Shown: piece after piece, positions 11,890-23,950 of the stretch | Numbering within the stretch: position 1 is the first letter of the stretch | Layout of the letters: every line of letters starts with the position of its first letter | Assembly: GCF_000276665.1 (NCBI RefSeq) | Contig: NW_004955433.1 | Coordinates: 15,027,712-15,091,711, forward strand | Length of the DNA stretch: 64,000 bases | DNA from: Chinchilla lanigera | Taxonomy: Eukaryota > Chordata > Mammalia > Rodentia > Chinchillidae | Direction: 5' to 3' | The notes under the pieces: generated by a model | The model's input: only the letters and a program-made list of their open reading frames with translations | Database searches by the model: none | What the model was told of the DNA's origin: nothing | Position numbers and translations under genes: made by a program

Positions 11890-12310
11890 TGGAACGGCAC
11901 CTAGGAGTCTCCCGTCATTGTTCTAAATCTGCAGTCACCTTGAGTTCCAGAAAAAGCAGAGCCTTGAAGACCACCCCATGGGGACCACCCCCAAAGCAGG
12001 AGCAATCATGTCCTGAGATCGCTCCCAAGATAATGATCAAGTAGACCAGGGCTTCACCAGGACCGGGATTACCCACACTGTCCACTATGCAGACCCCCAA
12101 TCCTTGCCTTTGTTTCCTTTTCTATAAAACCCCAAAGCCTCTGTCAGCCCCTCGAAGACAAAGTTTGCACCTCTATCTGTCCTTCCAGCGAGGCTGTGCT
12201 GATTGAAGGTCTTTCTGGCCCTTCATCCCTGCTCTGTGATTGGTGTCTTGGGAAGAGTGGCTGAGCCTAGCCCACTGGGACCCCCGGATCTGGGCTTTCA
12301 CCTGGTAAAT
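11890..12310 (+). mobile_element. Probable solo LTR of a class I endogenous retrovirus
   Basis: LTR-like organisation: a GC-rich U3-like part, a TATA box (TATAAAA at 12123-12129) followed by cccc, then a U5-like end with gtgattggtgtcttggg and cactgggacccccgg. No gag, pol or env sequence is adjacent. Family name not determined; end points approximate. Confidence 0.5.
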
Positions 12311-12850
12311 CTGGTAATGGGGCTACAGGCTGTACCACTGCGTTCAGTTTGAAACAATCTATTTCTATTCACTTTTGGTATTTAATACATAAAAGAGACT
12401 ATAATTATAGCAGTATAGGATACCAATACAGTAATGCAGCCTTCCTAGTTTTCAGTAAAATAAGGTGAAGAATTATTATCATCAAGCAGATAAAAGTCAC
12501 TTTTAATTAGCATATTTTTCCCCAGACTGACACATGCTGTTCAAGTTCAGATAACTTCTCCTCTCAATTGCTTTTGAACTTGGGAAGGTCAAACCACATG
12601 TATCAACTAATGAAAACCAGACTAGCAAGATGACTTGGAACAGAAAGGGAAGTCTGTAAGTTTTCAGGCCCTTAGAGACTGGGACGGTCAGTCCGTCTCT
12701 CAGATATTTCTGGCTCGCTGCCTCGTGGGCACATGACAGGACTTCTTTTCCTTTCACCCTTGGGGTTGTTGGGGACCAAGTGATGAGTTCTGTCTAGTCA
12801 TCCAGGAATGGAAAATGTGTGTGTTTCACAAGGTACAAGGATATAATTGC

Positions 12851-13040
12851 TGAGAGGAGCGGGGCACAGTAACTCACAACACTTGTAATCCCAGCTACTC
12901 CAGAGGAAGATCACAAGTTTGAGGTCAGCAGGGGCAACTTAGCAAGATCCTGTCTCAAAATAAAATTGGAAGGGCTTGGAGTATAGCTCGGTGGTAGAGT
13001 GTATGCCTAGCATGGGCAAGGGCTTGGGTTCCATCCCCCT
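12851..13040 (+). repeat. B1+ID composite SINE
   Basis: B1-like half (cttgtaatcccagctactcc) ending in gtctcaaaataaaat, then an ID half (cttggagtatagctcggtgg ... gggttccatccccc). Confidence 0.85.
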
Positions 13041-13041
13041 G

Positions 13042-13042
13042 T

Positions 13043-13074
<32 letters not shown>

Positions 13075-13075
13075 T
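13042..13075. repeat. (CA)n microsatellite at SINE tail
   Basis: ACAC run growing out of the tail of the preceding composite SINE. Confidence 0.9.
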
Positions 13076-13079
13076 GCAT

Positions 13080-14405
13080 GCACTGCCAAGGACTGACTCA
13101 CTAAAGCCTTTACCCTCTGGGGCAGCACCTGGCAGCATTCTAGAAGTAGCTGGACCTTAACTGAAGGTGACTCAGAACTTCCAGCCACAGAAAGAGCCCT
13201 GGCTTACTTCTGTCGACACAGGGTGAGGAAGAAGTAAACCTTCGTGGTTTTAAGTCAGGGAGAGTCTGAGGTTTTCTTGCTGTATAATTTAGCCCATGCT
13301 GATAGATCTGACAACCAGGAAGGGACACTGTGCTGCGTTTGGCCTAAGTGGGCTGGACTTGACAGTAACCTGCACGTCGCTATTAAAATGCTGGGGAACG
13401 CTCTCCTCACCGAGATAAGTGTGCTGTCCACAGTCTGTCTCCCTCCCCTTCATTCACCCTGTTCGCAGATGCTCTGGGCACCAGCCTTGGCTAGCCAGCT
13501 GGCTGTGTTTATCTGTAATTCTTACAGAATGGAACTGGAAAAAAAAAGAAAGGTTTTGCAGTTTCCCTGGTGCTCAGGGTTCCAGCAGCTTGGATGCGCT
13601 TCACAAGGCAAGAGAGGAAGCAGGGGGAATGCTAGCCACTTTAGCGCCAACTCTGCCTGGTGAATGACTCAGCCAGTCTTTCAAGATTCTCCCAAGCCCA
13701 GAAGCCAAACCAGAGCAGTCCAGGCTGGCAGACGCAGGAGTGGGATGGTCTGTCATGGCTCTGGGGACCCAAAGGGCACTTTCCACATCTGGATCTTTGA
13801 AGATTCCCTCTGCTCAGCTGAGCCCTAGCCTCATTTCCCTGCTGCTTATGCCCCATTTTCATCCTCTCTGGGCTCTTCTTTGTTATGTCCTTACGCTAAT
13901 CTTCCTGACTGGGACAGTTTACTTCCGTCACTATCCTGGCCAATGTCTCCTCATACAGCTGGGATGTCATTTCCTCCCAGAAGCCTTCCCTGACTTCCTG
14001 ATTTGATGAAGGCTCCCTCTTGTGGGTGCTCACCACCTGTGTGCCTGTCACAGCACGCACACAACCCGGCCATACCCACGTGTTTCTGTAAGGTTCAGAA
14101 GGACATATGCACACTGTTCTCCTCTGTGCCAGCGGCACCACGGGTCCTGGAAGGAGTGAAAGTAAGGTCCAGAGCCATTGGTGTCCTTTGACACTGCCTG
14201 GCCTATTGTCTGGCTGTTCCCTTTTGAATTCATGGAGAGTCACCTGTCCATGGGGAGGGGTGTATGTCAAGGCAATGCCTGCTGGAAAATATCTATTTGC
14301 CCAAAGAGATGTGAGAGGCTGAAAGTGGGCTCGTGTGAAGATGTGTCCAAGCCGCTCCTGAGCTCTTCCAGCCCTCCAGCCGCTACTGCATCTTAACCAA
14401 GACAT
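13080..14405. other. Intergenic, nothing recognised
   Basis: Unique-looking sequence. The open frame on the minus strand near 13.9-14.5 kb runs into a SINE and has no family resemblance. Confidence 0.5.
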
Positions 14406-14408
14406 GGC

Positions 14409-14612
14409 TCCCAGCCAGATGTGATAGCACATGCCCATAATTCCAGCACTCTGGGAGGCCGAGGCAAGAGGATCACAAGTTTGAGCCCAGCCCAAGCAAT
14501 TTAACAGTTTAGTGAGATCTTCTCTTAAAATAAAAAAGGGATATAGCTCAATGCAAAGGCAATCCCCAGTACTGCAATCCCCAGTACTGCAAAAAACAAA
14601 TAAACAAAAAAC
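14409..14612 (+). repeat. B1+ID composite SINE
   Basis: B1-like half (cccataattccagcactctg), a tctcttaaaataaaaaaggg linker and a degraded ID half (atagctcaatgcaaaggc). The segment caatccccagtactg is repeated in tandem at the 3' end. Confidence 0.75.
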
Positions 14613-15009
14613 ATGGTTCCCCAGTCCTAGCCAGAACCCCTTGGAAACCTGAACTGTCGTCAGGACCTGTTTGTCCCCCTATCTCCCAGAGGAAAGTGCA
14701 GGTGGAGGGGAATCCAGAAACTCTGGAGTCAGGTATGCATCCCTGAGTGCCCGCTCTCTTGCCTATCTTGATGTTTTCCTGGTCCACATCACCGTACCTG
14801 TGAAGCCTGTTTCCAGGGGCTTATATGTCGTCATGACTACCATCAAATAGATGAGTTGGGACACCATCCACACGGCCCAGGCTCCTCTTTCCTGAGTGTG
14901 GTGGCTGAGAGAGAGGAGGTGCCCGTCACTGCCAGAAACGCTGAGGAAGACACTGGCCTTCTCCCTGTGAAGTTCACTGTCCCAATTACGCTGATGTGAA
15001 CCTTTGGGC

Positions 15010-15092
15010 TTTTTTTTTTCTTTTTTGGTTCTGCCAGCAGGACCTCATGCATGCTAGGATGCACTCAACCACTAATTTACAACTCCAGACCC
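15010..15092 (-). repeat. ID-type SINE
   Basis: Reverse orientation: T run, then ggttctgccagcaggacctc and actcaaccactaatttac. Confidence 0.65.
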
Positions 15093-15164
15093 GCTGTGAG
15101 CATTTGAATGGATTTTTTTCAAGTACCCCTGCCATAACTTCAATATAAATTCATACTCACAGGA

Positions 15165-15250
15165 GCTACATTTTCCACATGGGAGCACAAAGGCACAGAT
15201 TGCATAAAGAACATACTCAAAGTCACACAGCTAGTAAGTAACTAAGCCGG
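15165..15250 (-). repeat. MIR fragment
   Basis: Reverse MIR core: actcaaagtcacacagctag. Confidence 0.7.
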
Positions 15251-15471
15251 CAGACAGTTCTACACCAACAGCCTTAGCATCTTTTAGTTGTTTGGCTGTA
15301 GTTACTGTACAGGCTGGCATTGTATGGACTGGTATTGTATGGATGGAAAGAAAAAACACATTGACATCTGTCAACATAAAAGACTCAGGTATAATGCTGC
15401 CAGATATCGAAGTATATTTACAATATACGGTGTTAATAAAAAGCTCAAAATGTGCATAAATAATACCATAC

Positions 15472-15805
15472 AGTTGGCTCTCCATATCTACAGGCCCTGC
15501 ATCCACATCCACCAAATCAAAAAGTATGAATCAAAAATATTTAAAAATTGTGTCTACACTGAACATGTACAGGCTTTTCTTCTTGTCATTATTCCCTAAA
15601 GAAAATACGATAGACTATTTACATAGTATTTACATAGCATTAAGTATCCTAAGTAGTCTAGAGAAGATATAAAGTACACAGGAGGATGCGGACAGGTTAC
15701 CTGCAAATACTACCTCATTTTACAGATGCAACTCGAGCATCTGCAGGTTTTGAGATCCTCAGGGGTCCTGGAACTGATCCGCCATGGATGGCAAGTGATG
15801 GTTGC
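15472..15805. mobile_element. Tigger-like DNA transposon relic
   Basis: Left end cagttggctctccatatcta and right end reading aggggtcctggaactgatcc ... atggttg are related to each other as imperfect inverted repeats, with AT-rich internal sequence (tttacatagtatttacatag). This resembles old non-autonomous pogo/Tigger-type elements. Family not determined. Confidence 0.5.
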
Positions 15806-15809
15806 ACAG

Positions 15810-18800
15810 AAAAAGGACATATGCACATAAGTTAGTAAAATATGAAGAAATGTGTGGTCTACTGGATGCCAAATTCTGTTCCTTGTACACATGAGAAGGA
15901 GAGGCACATGGGTCTCCGGGGATGTGGGTCATACACCAGCTCACCCAGTGGTGGACACATGGGTGGTGCTGGCAATGCCAGTGCCCACCAGAACCCTTTC
16001 CATTTGGTTGATTTCACCTCTGACTCTTGCTCTGGAGTATCACCCCCATCTCCACTGAGTGTGCAAGCTGAAGTGACCCCCAAGGCCTTTGCCTGAGGTC
16101 AGTCCCTGGCTGAGCTCCTCCCACTCCCTCGCCATCTCTCCAGAGCACATCCTAATGGACACTAAGATGAGGAAAAAGCCGGTCAGTGCCTCTGCTCCAG
16201 CCTGTGAACCATGGAGAAGAGGGACAGGAGGAGCTGGCTGGGAGGAGGGGTCAGCTGGGCCAGAATGGCAACAAAGAGCCTGGGGAAAGGGGAAATGGGC
16301 AGGAAGATGTCCACCCTCTGCAAGTCATCTGTAAACTCACTGTGGTGCCAGTAGAAATGCCATGTTATTTCTGGTGATGGATTAGGTAGTTTTAGTTTCA
16401 TTTAAAATTAGAAGCAGCATCAGCAATGAGTTGATTGCTGGATGCAGCCCAGGCAAGATGGTGAGGAGAAGCCTGCAGGAAGCCAAGTGTGTGGAGGGGA
16501 GCTGTGGAAGGACTGGGCGGTCACTGGGAGGCCACTGCCCAATGTGGTGAGTCCCAGGGGCTGCAGGATGCAGGCTTCTCTCCAGAGTCGCAGTCTCTAG
16601 AGCCTCCTGCTTCCTTCTGGACCTTTGGCCCCACTGGAGTGAGCCATGATCCAGGGAGAACTGGGCCACATGCTTAATCATCAGATGTGGATGAGCACGA
16701 CCCCTCTCCCTACTGGCTTCTTGGCAGTGGCTGGCATTGGATGAGGGTGCAGGGAGCCCCCTGTAGGCCTTCAGAGAGGCCAGACTCACCAGGCCCCTTG
16801 GAAAGAGCCCAGGCCCTCCTTCCCAGGCCCCTGCCGCTGGCCCTGGTGCTGAACACATGTTGCTGAGGGCACAGTGGGTCTTTTTGGCCGAACCCTCCAC
16901 CCTCTGCCCTGGCAGGCTGCCAGACCAGGGACAACAGACTTCTGCCTCTTCAGCGCTCCTGTCATTGCACTCTGAGGGGTGAGCCTTGAATTGTCCCAGG
17001 GCCACTGGGGAACCAAGGACCTGGCTCTGAAATGACTTGGAAATAGGAACAAGCGCTCCTTGGGAGGAGCCCGTTCCGGGCATGACAAGTTTTACAGTGG
17101 TTTGTGGCACCAGAGGGGATCCCAGACTCCTGAAGACCTGACACCAGAGAGGCACAGAGACCAATCAACAGTGAAAGTGAGTCCATGGGAAGCGCCCCTG
17201 TGCCCTGCATCAGGAACAACCTCACCATTCGTTCATTCATTCAGTCAGTCAGTCCGTCAGTCAAGGCAACAAGTACTACTGAGGGCCTGCCATGGGCCAG
17301 GGGCCAGGCTTTGCTGAGCAAAAGAAACAAAAGCCTCTGTCCCGTGGGACTTCCCTCCCAGTGCAGTAGGCTGGGGGCTGCACTTGGCAGACAGTCAGTG
17401 AGCAGCAAACCTAAGAAGCAGGTAAGTGGTCACACATGTCCGAGGATGGTAATAAAACAGCAACAAATAAAGTGGAAAAATCAAAGCAGAGGAAGGGGTG
17501 CAAAAGGATGCAATTTTAAATTGGGTCTCCTCAAAGAAAGGTGACATTTAGGAGTCCTGCAGGTATCTGGGGAGAGAAGGATCCAGGCTGGATGATCAGT
17601 CCATGCAAAGGAGAAGGCATCAGCCAGGAGGCCAGGCTGGCAGGAGCAGAGTCAAGGAGGCAGGGTGGAGACCAGGAGGGTAGGGGTGTGGCACAGAGCA
17701 GGGCGGGTGCTCTCAGAGAATGCAGAGCCTCAGGGGCATTGTGAGTACAGGAGCTTTGGTCCTGCAGGCTTCGGGCAGGTGTGGAGGGAGGGGTCGTGAC
17801 AAGGGCTTAGCCCCTGGGGAGGAAGGATGGCTTCTGGACGTATGTGGAAGGTGGGGCCACGAGTTCCCCACAGATGGGAGGTGGGGGGGTGAGAAGAAGA
17901 GGTGGCAAGGAGGGCGCCCAGATTTCTGGCCCAAGTAACAGGAAGGAAGGGGCTGGCAGGGTGGGGGTGGGGCGGGGCGGGGAGCGAGTGGGGAATTTGG
18001 TTTTGGACTGGGGGCTGCAGACACTTCTTTGGCGTGTTGAGTAGGCAGCTGGAGGCACGAGTCTGGAGTCTGAGCGTGGAACTGGGAGCCGCTGACAGAT
18101 ACATGATATTTAAAGTCAGGAACACATACAATTTGCCAGATATAGGCACTAAGGCGGTGATGCAAAGCTAAACCTTCTGATGTGCTTCCATTTTTATTTT
18201 CGTTTTGCAGACGTAAAAACGGAGGCTCAGAGAGAAGGGACTTTGAGCTCAAAGTGTCACTGGGCACTGATGGTTGAGACAGACTCAAAAGCCCACTAAG
18301 GGACCCTGTTCACCCCTCATCCCTCAGCAGTACAGCGACCCATGCTCTGCCTTGTTTGTCTTATCAGTAGCAGAGGTTGATGGGCCTTGGCCAAGGTGGG
18401 ATGAATATGCCAGCAAAGAGGAGGCTAGACTTTGGAAGCAGCAGACTAAGTTGGGTGGCACCAATGCCCACAGGAGCTGCATGGAAAGCAGTGAGATGAG
18501 AATGAATAGGAAGGAAAGATGTACCACCTAAGAGTAGCTGAAAGCATCAGCTGCATAGGGAGGAACACAGGGAGCCATTGATGGTTCTTGAGGAGAGCAT
18601 TCCATGTTCAGAGCAACACTTGTGAAAGATCAGTTAGGCATAGGCACGGCCTGCAGGCTGGATGGTGCTGGGGGAGACCAGAGCAGAAGAAGATGGCTCA
18701 GCTAGTGAGACTGTCTGGATGGAAAGAAGAGGGCAGAGCTAGTAGGAGTGAGGAGGAGGTGAGGAAGCTGAGCACTTTGGAAAATGGCACCAAGCAGAGT

Positions 18801-19640
18801 CTCAATCTGAAGAGATGTGGGGGCTGGAGGCAAGGGATGAGTCAAGGGCAAAGTTGCAGAGTGGGCGTGGGGCAGATGGGCAGGCGGGACAACGCTGGCT
18901 GGAATGAGGAAAGGGAAGCTGGCTCAAGGCAGAACTATTCCTGGGGCTGAGTGGGAGAGGGCAGATCTCACAGCTCAGCGTGGGGGACAAAGTGGCACTG
19001 ACCTGGTTGGAGTGTGAGGCCGGGGTTGGGGAAGCTGAGTGAAAAACAGATAGACAGACAGAAGGACGGATGGCAGACAGGCAGGAGGTGGTGAGTCTGA
19101 CTGGTGAACCGTCTGAGCTGGGGATGGAGATCCAGGACGCAGCTACTGGAGAACAAAGGTCTGGAGGAAATGACACCAGGGAAGGAGAAAGCATTGCTTA
19201 GGGTAAAAACAGCCCAGGAGAGAGGAGTCCAGGACGGAGACCCCTGCCACGCCCACGCTCAGAAAGCAAGAATGTCACCAAGAAGAGAACCAGGAAGAAC
19301 CAGGTGCCATATCCCGGGGAGGAGGATTGTCCATGGACAGTGGTTCCCAGGGATGGAAGGGCACTTACTAAACCAGCTGGGGACCCAAGGACTTTCCACT
19401 TGCCACCCCAGGCAAGTCTCCCAGCTGTGCCATGAGGGAGTATCAGCCCTTAGGCCTATCTTACAGCACCTTGGTTGCACCCCCAGGGGTGGTGGAAGAT
19501 GGACTGGGACCACAGCACATGATGGTAGCCATCGCCCCACACTGCCCATAGGGAGAGGACGGGAAGTTCACAGTGCCCATGAGACTGGGGCTCAGAGAGG
19601 GTTTCCGGGAGCATCGGGCCAGAAGCCTTGTTGCTAAGGA
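15810..19640. other. Intergenic, no gene recognised
   Basis: Unique and low-divergence purine-rich tracts with a short run of ATTC/AGTC repeats near 17228-17262. The minus-strand open frames at 16382-17164 and 17713-18288 have compositionally biased translations (Pro/Ser-rich) and no recognisable domain. Confidence 0.5.
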
Positions 19641-19649
19641 TTCATTAAA

Positions 19650-20200
19650 TCACCAGTGGTATTTATACACAATGGAGCGCTACTCTGCTGTAAAGAAGGA
19701 TAAATTTGAGTCATTTGTAGGAAAATGAAGGCACCTTGAGACCATAATGTTAAGTGAAAGAAATCAGGCACAAGCTTAAATACTGCATGGATTCTCTTAG
19801 ATGAGAAGCCAAAAAAATAAATAACTCAAAGAGCAAAATAAAAAACAGATATTAAGAAACACAGCACCAGGCATAATGGCGCACACCTGTAATCCCTGCA
19901 CTTGGGAGGCTGAAACAAGAGCTGGCTGTGAGTTTGAGGCCAGCCTGGGCTCCATAGTGAGTTCAAGGTCAGACTGAACTACAGAGTGAGAGCCTGTTTC
20001 AAACAAAACAGAAAGAAAGAAAAGAGAGATAGATCTTATGGAATAGGAAGAGGACCAAGAGTTGGAGCGAGGGGAGAGAAAGCAGAGGTAAAAAGAATAG
20101 TTAAGATGTGCTATGGCCATGTACCAGCTCCAGCTCCCACGAGGAATGTAATCATTATATACTGCAAACAGGTACTAATAAAGAAAACTTTTTAAAATCA
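19650..20200 (+). mobile_element. LINE-1 3' fragment (end of ORF2 and 3' UTR), split by a SINE
   Basis: 19650-19815 reads like the end of L1 ORF2: tatttatacacaatggagcg ... tactctgctgtaaagaagga ... ttaagtgaaagaaatcaggc. A B1-like SINE interrupts at 19868-20012. L1 3'-UTR-like sequence resumes to about 20200 (ccatgtaccagctccagctc, ... taataaagaaaac). Confidence 0.75.
19868..20012 (+). repeat. B1-like SINE inserted in L1
   Basis: Contains the two near-repeated right-hand blocks (gcctgggctccatagtgagt, then ggtcagactgaactacagag) seen in many copies in this window. Confidence 0.85.
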
Positions 20201-20648
20201 TAAGTAGGCAGAGAGAAAATGACAGTGAGAAGTGAAGGCCACATGGCAGAGATCCAGGTCATGAATGAAAGGAGAAGTAAAAGGGGGGTGCACAGGGGTG
20301 CGGAGAGGAGGGGTGACTTAATGAATGGAGAGACAGGGCCACGTTGTTGGCAGAAGCTGAGGCCACAGGTGGGAGGCTGCGAAGAGCCAGGCGGCAGACC
20401 TGTGGCTGAAGAAGGAGGCCCCCCTGGGGTGAAGACGGCCGGGGGTTAAAAAAAGCCACCACTGATCGATTCAGGGTTAGCAGAAAATGGCCAAAACCTA
20501 CAAGAAAATTATAAACCAGATTTTTAAAAAAGAGTCAGAGTCCCCTTGGTTGGGTTCCTCCGCCTCATCTGTGATAAAAGGATTTGAGAGTGATTGGTGA
20601 ACTGGCAGGACACGGTGGGTCAAAAATAATTGGTTCTAAAGTGAGTGA

Positions 20649-20812
20649 AAGCCGGGCGTGGTGGCGCACGCCTGTAATCCCAGTACTCGGGAGGCTGAGG
20701 CAGGAGGATCATTGCGAGTTCAAGACCAGCCTGGGCTACAAAGTGAGCTCAAAGCCAGCCTGAACTGCATAGTGAGACCCTGTCTCAAAAAAAAAAAAAA
20801 AAAATTAAAAAA
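20649..20812 (+). repeat. B1-like SINE, young copy
   Basis: Nearly intact: starts agccgggcgtggtggcgcac and ends ccctgtctc plus an 18-A tail. It serves as a reference copy for this family in the window. Confidence 0.92.
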
Positions 20813-20881
20813 AACTAAAGTGAACAAGCCCCTGGGATAGAATGTAACCTGGGCCCATGCCACAGTTCAGAAATTTGTAAG

Positions 20882-21002
20882 TGGTCATCCATCTATTCAG
20901 GCACCCATGCATGCATGTATCCACCCACCCATCAGCCCATCCGCCCATCCTTCCATCCCTCCCTCCATCCACCCATCCACCCACCTGTCCAGCTACCTGC
21001 CT
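20882..21002. repeat. CCAT-type simple repeat
   Basis: Degenerate CCAT/CCAC tetranucleotides on the plus strand. Confidence 0.85.
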
Positions 21003-21928
21003 TTTTGTCCATTCAACAAATCCCTTATTGTGCACCTACTGGGTGCTAAGCCCACAGAGACAAGTTGGAACACAAAACTGATACTCATTTTCAAGGATTC
21101 CCCGGCCTTCTGTGTGAGACACAACAAATAAACCAGCAACCGCCACACATTGTGAAGACAGCCATGATGGGGTGGGGGTGTCAGTGACCTCTGGGGGCAC
21201 AGGGAAGTGGGAGTTGGAGGAAGTGCAGTGGAGGAAGGAAGTGCAGGTCCCAGCTGGATCTGAAGGAGGAGGGAGTGAAAGGAAGTGGGGCAGTGGGTGG
21301 AAGTGAGTGTTCTAGACAGAGCAACAGCTCAGCCTTGGGGATCAGCCAGAGCCCACCTTTCCAGGAACTGAAAGCCCAGTGGTGCAACGGGTGCAGGCTG
21401 GAGGAAGCAGTTGAGGCAGGAAGAGTAGGAGGAATTTAGCTTCTTCCTGAGGGCAACAGGGAGGCCACTCACTGAAGAATCTTAGGAGGGCAAAGCCTTG
21501 CTCAGAATTATGTGACCGGGCTTTAGAGAGGGGACACATTGCAGGGGCAGCCTGGAAGCTGGGACAGAAGTAGAGGCCAGGGTCCAGCAGAGAGACAGAG
21601 GTGGAGCATGTGGATGGTGAGGAGATGGCTCACAATGCCTAACTCCACAGGCCTTGCTGACTGACCGAATGTGGGCTCTGAAGCGGGAGAACACGGGGTG
21701 GGCCTCAGGAATGACAGACTCCTCAGACTGAGGTGGGCCACAGTTGGGGGTGAAGGGTGGAAACCGCACTGGGGACCCTCACATCTTAGCTGAACTGGCC
21801 CTGATCTCTGGTCCCCAGCAGGGCAGGATAAATCCAGCTTCCGCTGCTAGAGGGTGGTGCTGAGTGGACAAAAGCAGGATCCTTCTGGAGAGTTCTGGGA
21901 GGCCCAGGGAAGTCACCGCACTTGCCCG

Positions 21929-21988
21929 GGCCTTGGTGGACTGCTGTGACCTGGGATGGCCAGGCCTTGGTGGACTGCTGTGACCTGC
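21929..21988. repeat. 34-bp tandem duplication
   Basis: ggccttggtggactgctgtg and following bases recur exactly 34 bp later; the second copy is partial. Confidence 0.85.
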
Positions 21989-22105
21989 ACTTCTGGCCAG
22001 ACTTCTGCTCCTGGCCTGTGTGGGATGGAAGGAAATGAAGAGCTTCCACCCCAGCCACTTGCCTGTCTGTGACCCAGAGCATATCCGGTCCTGCCCCATC
22101 CCCGC

Positions 22106-22123
22106 GGGGGGGGGGGGGGGGGG
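22106..22123. repeat. G18 homopolymer
   Basis: Eighteen consecutive G after cccgc. Length is a likely sequencing or assembly uncertainty. Confidence 0.95.
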
Positions 22124-23879
22124 AGGCTTGCTCCTTTGTTTTAGGGTAAAGGGCCCAGAATCCTTCTGGCCAAATCAGGGTGGAGGTTGACACCTAGGGC
22201 TGGTGTTACCCCAAAGGTCTCCACTGAGGCATCAGCCCGGGGACTGGGCAGGAGGGGACAGTGCATTGACACGCGGTGTCCAGCCTCCTCAGTCAGAGGT
22301 TACCAGGGCCACTCCCTCCCTCTCACACGCAATTCTCCTTCCACACTCTGCTCCTTACCCCACCGTGTCCAGCCTGTGCCCAGCCTGTTCCCTGTTCTAC
22401 CTCCAGCCAGGACACGTGCTCCCATGCCCTCTACAAAGCCCTCCTAGAGGCTGCCGCCTCCCCCAGGCATCCCATCGTCATCCCGGCCCGTGATCTTGCT
22501 GCACTGGAAAGGTCCCCACGCCCTGCTCCCACACTCAGATTCCAGGACTCTGGGAAGCTCCCTTGGTGTCCACGTCATTGCCTGGGGAAACAAAGGACTA
22601 AGTCTGGTTAATCCCTAATTAGGAAACCACCTTACAAATGTCCCTGGCTATGCTGCACTCCAAACAAGGCTGGGAGGCACCTGGCCTCTGCTTCCTTCTG
22701 TCCTGAATTCACCAGGCTAAGAGTTACCGACAGTCTGTCCGAATGTGTCTGACACTGTGCTGGGCGCAGGGGACGGCCTGGTGCAGGGTGAAGTGGCCAC
22801 AGCCCTGTCCTCATGGACCTGAGCCTCGCATGGGGCTGTTTCCCCACCAGAGTTCCTGCTGCTCTCCTAGTTTATCTTCCCACATTCCCTCCTGTGCGCC
22901 TTCGCCTGGGCAGTGCCCTCCCTGCCTTGCTGGTATGAGTCTTGCCTACCAGGCCCCTGCCACCACCTCCAGGCAGCCTTCTGAGGTCTGCAGGCCAGAA
23001 GCAGCCTCTGCCCACCCTGCATCCTGGGGTCTCAGGTCTGTTCTAAACCCCTCCTGTGAACTCCACAAGAGCAAGGCTGCATCAGGCGTTTGTGGTCTCC
23101 CCAACCCTGGTGCGGCACCAAGGGACCACCCAAGCAGCATCACCGCTCTGTCCCCCTCTGGCCGGCAGCTGCACTAGCCCAGAACTAATTCAGAACCTTT
23201 GCCCCTGCTGCTAGGACCAGTTCCCTAGAAGGAGAGGGGAATTTACGTCCTTCTGCAGAAAAGTTCTGAGTGGGCAGCAGACACAGAGGACCAGGACCCA
23301 GGCGGGGAGTTCCCCGGAAGTGGGGGGTCAAGTCATTAACTGCATCAGGGCAGCCCATTGCCCAAAATAGTAATGAGGGGCAGATGGAGAAGACCCAAGA
23401 GGGTGGGAATATGCCACTGGGCAGAGGGCATGGGGTAATAAGGTCGGCGGGAGGCAACCAGGTCCCGGGAGATCAGCAGAGATGTTCCCCCTCACACCTC
23501 CTCCTACGGCCCAGGCCTCCTGCTCCAGGCCACAGCGCCTGGACCCTGTGCCCCTTCTCCAGCCCAGCCAGCTGGCTGCTCCTGTGATGTACAGGAGCAG
23601 GTTCTGTGCACCAGGGGGTGAACCCTCAGGAGACCCACACCATGTGCAGGTGGAAAGGTGCCCTGGGGACAGGAGAGAGGGCCCCGGCAAGGAAGCTAGG
23701 GACAGAGACACCACCCAGACTCTGACCTAGGGAGGTGCAGGGTTAGGGTCTCCAGCAGCTGATGTGACTCCAGAGAAGCAGAAACATAAATGCTGGTGTG
23801 AGCACCACCACGGGAGGAATCCATTTTTCCTAGACCTGTCATTGGCTGGACTCCGGAGGACCATCTAGAATTCCCTCTA

Positions 23880-23950
23880 TAGGGGAAACTGAGGCCCAGA
23901 GAGGACCTATGAGCTGCCTGAGGTCACACAGCTGGGTAGTGGCACAGGAT
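23880..23950 (-). repeat. MIR fragment
   Basis: Reverse MIR core: ggggaaactgaggcccagag and gaggtcacacagctgggtag. Confidence 0.75.

Noticed and set aside
13896..14495. 199-codon minus-strand frame
   Set aside because: Its start lies inside a B1+ID SINE and the rest matches no known family.
16382..17164. 260-codon minus-strand open frame
   Set aside because: No recognisable domain, no splice-consistent neighbours and intergenic position; long frames are expected by chance in GC-rich DNA.
19650..19815. Coding exon suggested by conserved sequence
   Set aside because: The similarity is to the 3' end of LINE-1 ORF2, with decayed frame.
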